DNA from: Algoriphagus sp. TR-M9
GTDB taxonomy: Bacteria; Bacteroidota; Bacteroidia; Cytophagales; Cyclobacteriaceae
Direction: 5' to 3'
Assembly: GCF_027594545.1 (NCBI RefSeq)
Contig: NZ_CP115160.1
Span: 4,646,501 to 4,710,500, forward strand
Length of the DNA: 64,000 bases
The translations under genes were made by a program, and so were the position numbers. Below, piece after piece: positions 56,774 through 64,000 of the stretch (position 1 is its first letter; the number at the start of each line of letters is the position of its first letter). A model generated the notes under the pieces. The model saw nothing but the letters and a program-made list of their open reading frames with translations, was not told the DNA's origin and did not search any database.

Positions 56774-57261
56774 AAAAGCCCATTATCTTTCTGCTCCTTG
56801 CTATCTTTTGCCTTTCCTGTAAAGAGGATGAAGCTCCCGTTCTAACTCTAAATGGTGACTATGTAAATACGGTAGAGTCGGAAACTGATGAACTTTCTGA
56901 AATGACTTTCATGAGATTTAGAAGTACTGGGGAACTGACCGTAAGTTACTACAGGCAATTAAAGCCTGAAGGAAGTAATTGCCTAAAGTCCATACGCAAA
57001 GGTACCTACCGCATCGTGGGAGAGGAATTTAGATTTACCGTACTCGAAACTCTTGGCCCAGATCCGGCAGTTTTTGACATCAATGGAGAATGCCCTACAG
57101 AAGCACAGTTGGTAAATGGGCAGGGGCCAGAACCTCTGGAATTTACAGGATCAATTAGCGTGGATGAATCGAAAATATCGTTTGAGTTACAGTATACATG
57201 TGAACCTCATTATTCCAGTTTTTGCCCTGAAAAAGTAACTTATGTCCAATATATGGAATAA
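56770..57261 (+). CDS. Uncharacterised lipoprotein
   Basis: A 163-residue protein with lipobox CLSC (Cys17) after MKKPIIFLLLAIFCLS, followed by an acidic linker and a compact beta-rich domain with four further cysteines near residues 69, 115, 149 and 157, which may form disulfides. It resembles small lipocalin-like lipoproteins of Bacteroidota in size and layout, but no family is recognised. It lies upstream of the GH20 gene with a 90-bp gap. Confidence 0.65.
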   Translation: MKKPIIFLLLAIFCLSCKEDEAPVLTLNGDYVNTVESETDELSEMTFMRFRSTGELTVSYYRQLKPEGSNCLKSIRKGTYRIVGEEFRFTVLETLGPDPAVFDINGECPTEAQLVNGQGPEPLEFTGSISVDESKISFELQYTCEPHYSSFCPEKVTYVQYME

Positions 57262-57351
57262 AATTGGGGCAGAAGACCTAATATTCAGTCTGTCTCGCTT
57301 GAGAAGCGATTTTACTTTATAAATTTGTGGCTACACTTAGCGCCATTGATT

Positions 57352-59622
57352 TTGAAACACCTAGTAAATGCTCTCCTTGTAATTTTCATTCTGTCTGCCT
57401 GTAGCCAGCAGGAACCCATAGATTTTTCTATCATTCCTTATCCTTCAGATCTGAAGGTGGAAAATGGCCAGTTTGAACTGACTTCCAATACTCAGCTCTT
57501 TATTGAAGACCCAGCTGCTTTTCCAAATGAAGTTGAGTTCTTTCAAGTAATGATGAAGCAGGCATTGGGTGATGAGCTTTCTTCTGGGACAGGTAGTAAT
57601 ACCATCGAGATCCGCAAATCTGCTGAATACTCTAACCCAGAGTCTTATAGTTTGAAAATCAGTTCGGATAAAATTGTCCTTGAAGCTGGATATCCCCAAG
57701 GGATATTTTACGGGATGAGCACTTTGCGACAGCTACTTCCCGCATCCGTAGAAACCGGTGAAGTTTCTGCCCAGCTAGTGCTCCCGGCCCTGCGCATACA
57801 GGACAGTCCGAAATACGACTGGAGAGCCATGCATCTGGATGTGTCCAGACATTTCTTTTCCATGGATTATCTGCATCGCTATGTGGATTTACTTTCACTC
57901 TACAAGCTCAACAAGCTGCACCTTCACCTCACAGATGACCAAGGCTGGAGAATGGAAATCAAGCAATACCCGGAGCTTACCGAGCAGGGAGCCTGGCGTA
58001 CATTCAATAAGCATGACTCCATCTGCATGGAGCGATCCATAGAAGACCCTAGGTTTGCGCTGGACTCAAAGCACATCAAAATGAGGGGGGATACGCAGGT
58101 TTACGGTGGGTATTATACCCAGGATGAGCTCAAGCAGTTTGTCGCTTATGCCCAGTCCAAGCATGTGGAAGTAGTGCCAGAAATCGATATGCCAGGTCAT
58201 ATGATGGCTGCGATCAGCGTGTATCCGGAATTGACATGCGGCACACCGGGCTGGGGAAGGGTGTTTTCTACTCCGCTGTGTCCGGTAAAGGAGGAGGTTT
58301 ACACCTTCGTAGAGAATGTGCTGACAGAGGTAATGGATGTTTTTCCATCGCAGTACATTCACATAGGGGCTGATGAGGTGGATCTCAGTAGCTGGGAAAA
58401 GTCCTCTGCTTGCCAGCAGTTTATGAAGGCAAATGGAATGGAAGATGTGGAGGAACTGCAGGCCTATTTTGTAAATAGGGTCAGCGATTTCTTGATGAAG
58501 AATGACAGAAAAGTAGTAGTCTGGGATGAGGCTATTTCTGGAGATATTGACAGCAGTTTATCCATTATGTACTGGAGAGCCTGGGTAGCATCAGTGCCCG
58601 AGCGGGTGGTAAAAAAAGGCAATGAGGTGATTTTGGCACCTGGAGATCCTTTTTACTTCTCTAATCCTAAAGCAAAGCTTTTTGACGTTTATAACAAGCA
58701 AATCCTCAGTTCTAAATTCCCTACAGCACTCAGTCATAAAATCAAAGGCATGCAAGGCTCTCTTTGGACAGAAACCATCCCTAGTGAGGAACTTGCAGAT
58801 GCTTTGATTTTTCCAGATGCGCTAGCTCTGGCTGAAAGAGCCTGGTCTTCAGATGAAGGCCAAGATTGGAATTCCTTCAAATCCAGATTAAAGCCCCAGT
58901 TGCACCGGCTTCGAACCATGGGCGTGCAGCTAGATTATACCCCTTCAGCGGAGCTTTTGCCCTTTCTCAATGTGGATAAGGATACGGAGCAAATTGGGGT
59001 TCGCTTTGAGAGTGAGTTGAGCGAACCTACCGTCTATTACACCACTGATGGCAGTACACCTACTCTGGAGTCTAACCTGTACAAGGGGGAATTCTTTGTA
59101 AAAGGAAGTGCATCTATCGCTGCAGCCGCTTTTGAGGATGGGCAGCTGGTAGAGCCGGTTTTGAAAAAGCAGGTGGATTATCATAAGGCCATAGGTAAAG
59201 CGGTGGAATACCTCAAGCCTTGGAATACCGCCTATCCTGCAGGAGATGCGGGTACGCTGACTGATGGCTATAGAGGCACTAATTCCAACAGTGATGGATA
59301 CTGGCAGGGATTTACGAACGATGTGGAGGTAATAGTGGATATGGGTGAGGAAACGGACTTGAGGAGCTTCTCCGCTACTTTTATGCAAAATATCGGTCCT
59401 GGAATCTTCATGCCAGGTGAGGTGGAGGTTTTGGTTTCTTCTGATGGGGAGCACTTCACTTCAGCTCTGGAAATAGCCAATGATGTGCCGGCTGATCAAA
59501 AGGGATTGCTGTTCAAGGATTTCGAAGGTTCTCTGGAAGGTCAAAAGGGCAGATACCTCAAAGTCATCGCCAAGAATGCACGCCCAGGGTTCATTTTTAC
59601 CGATGAGTTTGTGATTAATTGA
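57352..59622 (+). CDS. Family GH20 beta-N-acetylhexosaminidase lipoprotein
   Basis: I choose the TTG at 57352, because it gives a lipoprotein signal MKHLVNALLVIFILSACS; another TTG at 57325 adds nine residues, and no ATG fits. The 756-residue protein has the GH20b N-terminal domain, then the catalytic barrel (from about YDWRAMHLDVSRHFFSMDYL) with HLTDDQGWRMEIK and the catalytic pair Asp341-Glu342 in GADEVD. The aspartate orients the N-acetyl group and the glutamate is acid/base. A chitobiase-like segment (PTVYYTTDGSTPT) and a C-terminal F5/8-type (CBM32-like) domain follow. It releases terminal GlcNAc or GalNAc from glycans or chitin fragments, probably at the cell surface or in the periplasm. 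Confidence 0.92.
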   Translation: MKHLVNALLVIFILSACSQQEPIDFSIIPYPSDLKVENGQFELTSNTQLFIEDPAAFPNEVEFFQVMMKQALGDELSSGTGSNTIEIRKSAEYSNPESYSLKISSDKIVLEAGYPQGIFYGMSTLRQLLPASVETGEVSAQLVLPALRIQDSPKYDWRAMHLDVSRHFFSMDYLHRYVDLLSLYKLNKLHLHLTDDQGWRMEIKQYPELTEQGAWRTFNKHDSICMERSIEDPRFALDSKHIKMRGDTQVYGGYYTQDELKQFVAYAQSKHVEVVPEIDMPGHMMAAISVYPELTCGTPGWGRVFSTPLCPVKEEVYTFVENVLTEVMDVFPSQYIHIGADEVDLSSWEKSSACQQFMKANGMEDVEELQAYFVNRVSDFLMKNDRKVVVWDEAISGDIDSSLSIMYWRAWVASVPERVVKKGNEVILAPGDPFYFSNPKAKLFDVYNKQILSSKFPTALSHKIKGMQGSLWTETIPSEELADALIFPDALALAERAWSSDEGQDWNSFKSRLKPQLHRLRTMGVQLDYTPSAELLPFLNVDKDTEQIGVRFESELSEPTVYYTTDGSTPTLESNLYKGEFFVKGSASIAAAAFEDGQLVEPVLKKQVDYHKAIGKAVEYLKPWNTAYPAGDAGTLTDGYRGTNSNSDGYWQGFTNDVEVIVDMGEETDLRSFSATFMQNIGPGIFMPGEVEVLVSSDGEHFTSALEIANDVPADQKGLLFKDFEGSLEGQKGRYLKVIAKNARPGFIFTDEFVIN

Positions 59623-59786
59623 TTTTAAAAAAGTAAGAATAGGCAGCAGTTTAGCATTTTGCAAAAAGAATTGAGATGAATTGGAATGCAGTTTACTTAG
59701 GATCTAGTTTGGAATTTCAATCCTATTTGGTGTGGATTCGGTATTCGAGGAGTCGTAAAAGGTAGGGAAACGGCCGGCATACTGCC
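59623..59786 (+). promoter_or_regulatory. Probable CRISPR leader side
   Basis: This spacer between the GH20 gene and the first repeat has no gene. Because the array seems to be transcribed rightward, the leader should lie here. I see no convincing promoter pair and no sequence complementary to the repeat (no tracrRNA anti-repeat). Confidence 0.3.
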
Positions 59787-62112
59787 GTTGTGAATTGCTT
59801 TCATCCCAGTATCTTACTGGACAAATCACAGCGTTTTTACATAGATGGAGGAAGGAAGACCCGTTGTGAATTGCTTTCATCCCAGTATCTTACTGGACAA
59901 ATCACAGCTTGTCTCCCAGCTGGAACCACACATCATGGGTTGTGAATTGCTTTCATCCCAGTATCTTACTGGACAAATCACAGCAGAGGACTATTTTCTG
60001 GAAAGTCCAGGGCTGTTGTGAATTGCTTTCATCCCAGTATCTTACTGGACAAATCACAGCACATAGGCATAGAAAGCCATTACAAAAGTGTTGTGAATTG
60101 CTTTCATCCCAGTATCTTACTGGACAAATCACAGCAAATACTTGGTTATTCTGGTAATTGCCTCAGTTGTGAATTGCTTTCATCCCAGTATCTTACTGGA
60201 CAAATCACAGCAAGTTCTAGACGTTCGTTAGCTTTGTACGTGTTGTGAATTGCTTTCATCCCAGTATCTTACTGGACAAATCACAGCGGACAACTTCTTT
60301 GACCAGTAGCCCTCAGGGTTGTGAATTGCTTTCATCCCAGTATCTTACTGGACAAATCACAGCCTTTTCGCCGCTTGCTCGGTATTAACAGCCGTTGTGA
60401 ATTGCTTTCATCCCAGTATCTTACTGGACAAATCACAGCCATTCGGATATACAATCGGTGTCCAGATCTGTTGTGAATTGCTTTCATCCCAGTATCTTAC
60501 TGGACAAATCACAGCCTTCTTATTGAGTTCTGCTCTCGATTTGGTGTTGTGAATTGCTTTCATCCCAGTATCTTACTGGACAAATCACAGCAAAATTTTC
60601 AATTATGAAGGCAACAGCCCCGTTGTGAATTGCTTTCATCCCAGTATCTTACTGGACAAATCACAGCAAGACACTTTGGATAGCTTCTGATGGAAGTGTT
60701 GTGAATTGCTTTCATCCCAGTATCTTACTGGACAAATCACAGCTCTTTGGCCTATATCTATGCAGATGAGGTGGTTGTGAATTGCTTTCATCCCAGTATC
60801 TTACTGGACAAATCACAGCTTTTCTTTCTATCGTAAAAAAATATCCCCTGGTTGTGAATTGCTTTCATCCCAGTATCTTACTGGACAAATCACAGCTTGA
60901 GTCTCCGTCTGCACCTGTTGTATTGTGTTGTGAATTGCTTTCATCCCAGTATCTTACTGGACAAATCACAGCCCCAATTTAAGGCATTTTGAGGCACCTC
61001 AGGTTGTGAATTGCTTTCATCCCAGTATCTTACTGGACAAATCACAGCCGGTTCCTCTTTTACCTCTTCATGATCATCGTTGTGAATTGCTTTCATCCCA
61101 GTATCTTACTGGACAAATCACAGCCTTTCTGGGCATTTTCCAACAATTGAGCAGGTTGTGAATTGCTTTCATCCCAGTATCTTACTGGACAAATCACAGC
61201 CATGGCAGTAATAGATAAGCCCCCACGCTTGTTGTGAATTGCTTTCATCCCAGTATCTTACTGGACAAATCACAGCGCAATGCTTAGCGTGTTACTTTCG
61301 TACATGGTTGTGAATTGCTTTCATCCCAGTATCTTACTGGACAAATCACAGCGGTTCTTTGCTTCTACGCGGGTCTTCCTGGTTGTGAATTGCTTTCATC
61401 CCAGTATCTTACTGGACAAATCACAGCCCGTAATGCGGGAAGAAAACGTCGCTCCGGGTTGTGAATTGCTTTCATCCCAGTATCTTACTGGACAAATCAC
61501 AGCTGCCTTGCAATCCGCCATAATACCTAAAGTGTTGTGAATTGCTTTCATCCCAGTATCTTACTGGACAAATCACAGCCATCAAATATTCCTTGTTCTG
61601 CTACTTTCTGTTGTGAATTGCTTTCATCCCAGTATCTTACTGGACAAATCACAGCTAATTTGAGTCATAGCTTAGCTTCGTATCAGTTGTGAATTGCTTT
61701 CATCCCAGTATCTTACTGGACAAATCACAGCCTATTTGAATAGTCAGCAACCACGGAAGCTAGTTGTGAATTGCTTTCATCCCAGTATCTTACTGGACAA
61801 ATCACAGCAATGGTCAAAAATTCCTGTTCTTCCTTCCTGTTGTGAATTGCTTTCATCCCAGTATCTTACTGGACAAATCACAGCATCTAAATAGGGTTTA
61901 TAAGCAATCCCCTCGTTGTGAATTGCTTTCATCCCAGTATCTTACTGGACAAATCACAGCTTCGCCGTAAGGAATTGGCTAGTATTCCTAGTTGTGAATT
62001 GCTTTCATCCCAGTATCTTACTGGACAAATCACAGCTAGCCAATTTCCATTCCTGACCCGTCAACCGTTGTGAATTGCTTTCATCCCAGTATCTTACTGG
62101 ACAAATCACAGC
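59787..62112 (+). CRISPR. CRISPR array, 31 repeats of 46 nt and 30 spacers, type II-C-like
   Basis: The repeat starts GTTGTGAATTGCTTTCATCC and ends GGACAAATCACAGC; all 31 copies look identical, including both end copies. Spacers are 30 nt, with a few of 29 or 31 (29 at 60061 and 61353; 31 at 60820 and 61732). The repeat resembles the GTTGTG-starting 46-47 nt repeats of Bacteroidota type II-C loci. Inside it are a 6-bp hairpin (CCAGTA, TCT, TACTGG) and nearly complementary ends (GTTGTGAATTG with CAAATCACAGC, 9 of 11 positions pairing). Adjacent cas2 and cas1 converge on it. Short frames read through the array are artefacts of the repeat. Confidence 0.98.
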
Positions 62113-62147
62113 ATACCCCACCTTAAGTGGCTGGTATGCTGTTTTTT
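62110..62147 (+). terminator. Terminator overlapping the last CRISPR repeat
   Basis: AGCATACC (62110-62117, its first three bases being the end of the last repeat) pairs with GGTATGCT (62133-62140). An inner CCAC / GTGG stem extends it to 12 bp with a two-base bulge. Six T follow at 62142-62147. No T-run follows on the - strand side. A second inverted pair, CTGTTTTTTAT (62139) and ATAAAAAACAG (62164), overlaps it. Confidence 0.75.
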
Positions 62148-62202
62148 ATGGCTATTTTTAGAAATAAAAAACAGAAAAGGTTTTGGGCGATGGGTGATCA
62201 GG

Positions 62203-62229
62203 CCTTCCAGGTTTTCAAAACCTGGAAGG
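62203..62229. repeat. 27-nt palindrome downstream of cas2
   Basis: CCTTCCAGGTTTT, one base, AAAACCTGGAAGG: a perfect 13-bp inverted repeat ten bases after the cas2 stop. Its core (CCAGGTTTTCAAAACCTGG) is identical to that of the palindrome at 63877-63911 in the transposase gene, so both probably belong to one REP-like family. Confidence 0.75.
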
Positions 62230-62238
62230 TCTCTTTTC

Positions 62239-63472
<1,234 letters not shown>

Positions 63473-63519
63473 AATTTAGTCGCATAGAACTGAGAAAAAA
63501 CTGATATATCTAAAGACTT

Positions 63520-64000
63520 CTATTCTAGCTCTTTATTCATTACATCCTCCTTTTTCGATTCCATGGTTTGATTTAAATGATCCAAACCATCAAAGAAGTT
63601 AAGGTAATAGTCTCTATTCAATAAAGACTCTTTCTCAATAGCCTGATAAGCCTTCCAGCTCGACCACTTCCAATCTTCCAAGTCCACCGCAAAACCATGC
63701 TTAATGGGATTCAGGTGGATATACAAAAAGGCATGTTGCCACTGGGATTCTGTCAGAATTGGTTTTCGCTTGAAATTTTTAATGAAAAGGCTCCCTCTTC
63801 TCTGGTCTTTCTTATTGAATGCTTTGGTATAACTGTTGAAGAAATTGCTGAATGCCTTCGTAATGGGGATACGCTCCAGACCTGCCAGGTTTTCAAAACC
63901 TGGCAGGTCTGAAAACTCCTTCACGCCTACCAGCAAGTGGAAGTAGTTTGGCATCAGACAATAAGCATAAGTCTCCACTACCCCATCCAGATATTTATCG
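63520..64000 (-). CDS. REP-associated-type (Y1/IS200-like) transposase, 5' partial, with altered HUH motif
   Basis: The frame stays open to the right window edge (D-K-Y-L-D-G-V-V-E-T before YAYCLMPNYFHLLV), so the N-terminus is missing. It resembles RAYT/Y1 transposases of Bacteroidota: CLMPNYFHLLV corresponds to the usual CLMPNHFHLLV, AFSNFFNSYTKAFNKK holds the candidate tyrosine nucleophile, and RRGSLFIKNFKRKPI and YIHLNPIKHG follow. The first histidine of the HUH metal site is a tyrosine here. A perfect palindrome in the gene encodes DLPGFENLAGL between the HUH region and the tyrosine helix. It is on the same strand as cas1, 47 bases upstream. It may be active, decayed or domesticated. Confidence 0.8.
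   Translation of the reverse strand, partial: DKYLDGVVETYAYCLMPNYFHLLVGVKEFSDLPGFENLAGLERIPITKAFSNFFNSYTKAFNKKDQRRGSLFIKNFKRKPILTESQWQHAFLYIHLNPIKHGFAVDLEDWKWSSWKAYQAIEKESLLNRDYYLNFFDGLDHLNQTMESKKEDVMNKELE
63877..63911. repeat. 35-nt perfect palindrome inside the transposase gene
   Basis: CAGACCTGCCAGGTTTT, a single central C, then its exact complement: 17-bp arms. It lies within the coding frame and preserves it. The core matches the palindrome near cas2 (62203-62229). Confidence 0.9.

Noticed and set aside
59909..61894. Several small + strand frames encoding repeated CELLSSQYLTGQIT or VVNCFHPSILLDKSQ peptides.
   Set aside because: They are translations of the CRISPR repeat in different frames.
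62113..62238. Possible tracrRNA between the array and cas2.
   Set aside because: The hairpins are present, but I find no stretch complementary to the repeat, which a tracrRNA needs.

Overview
The window reads as a chromosomal segment of a Bacteroidota bacterium, most likely of the order Cytophagales and perhaps Cyclobacteriaceae (Algoriphagus-like). The lineage guess is an inference. It rests on type IX secretion type B sorting domains paired with PorP/SprF proteins, Bacteroidota-type promoter elements (TTG, 19 nt, TAnnTTTG), an HxC variant of an M23 peptidase, MauG/MbnP lipoproteins, and a type II-C-like CRISPR repeat of 46 nt with 30-nt spacers. No rRNA or tRNA gene was recognised.

Positions 1-44235 hold two tandem copies of one three-gene surface module on the + strand. 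Each has a giant DUF11/DUF7507 repeat adhesin with a type IX type B C-terminal domain, then a PorP/SprF-like outer-membrane protein, then a PorE-like TPR/propeller/double-OmpA protein and a terminator. The first adhesin is cut by the window start (3260 aa visible). The second is complete at 8945 aa with about 77 beta-sandwich repeats. The two porP-ompA cassettes are nearly identical over 3.4 kb while the adhesins and PorP signal peptides differ, which suggests recent duplication or gene conversion. By family knowledge, the PorP/SprF protein delivers or anchors its adhesin and the OmpA protein ties the assembly to peptidoglycan.

Positions 44238-48678 (- strand) form an operon-like cluster: a small Cys-containing membrane protein, a di-heme MauG-type lipoprotein, an MbnP-like lipoprotein, a second di-heme lipoprotein, and an outer-membrane barrel with an N-terminal CDSC motif. 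By analogy with MbnH/MbnP this is probably a copper-related surface system. A terminator-like hairpin precedes the second di-heme gene.

Positions 48913-59622 are ordinary chromosomal genes: a GH16 glucanase, RluF-type pseudouridine synthase, M23 peptidase, aspartyl-tRNA synthetase (aspS), two uncharacterised outer-membrane barrels, a small lipoprotein and a GH20 beta-hexosaminidase lipoprotein.

Positions 59787-64000 hold a CRISPR locus: 31 perfect 46-nt repeats with 30 spacers, a + strand terminator overlapping the last repeat, and convergent cas2 and cas1 on the - strand. The next gene upstream of cas1, where cas9 might be expected, is a REP-associated-type transposase cut by the window end. 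Its catalytic HUH motif is altered and its reading frame contains a 35-nt palindrome. cas9 and a tracrRNA are not visible.
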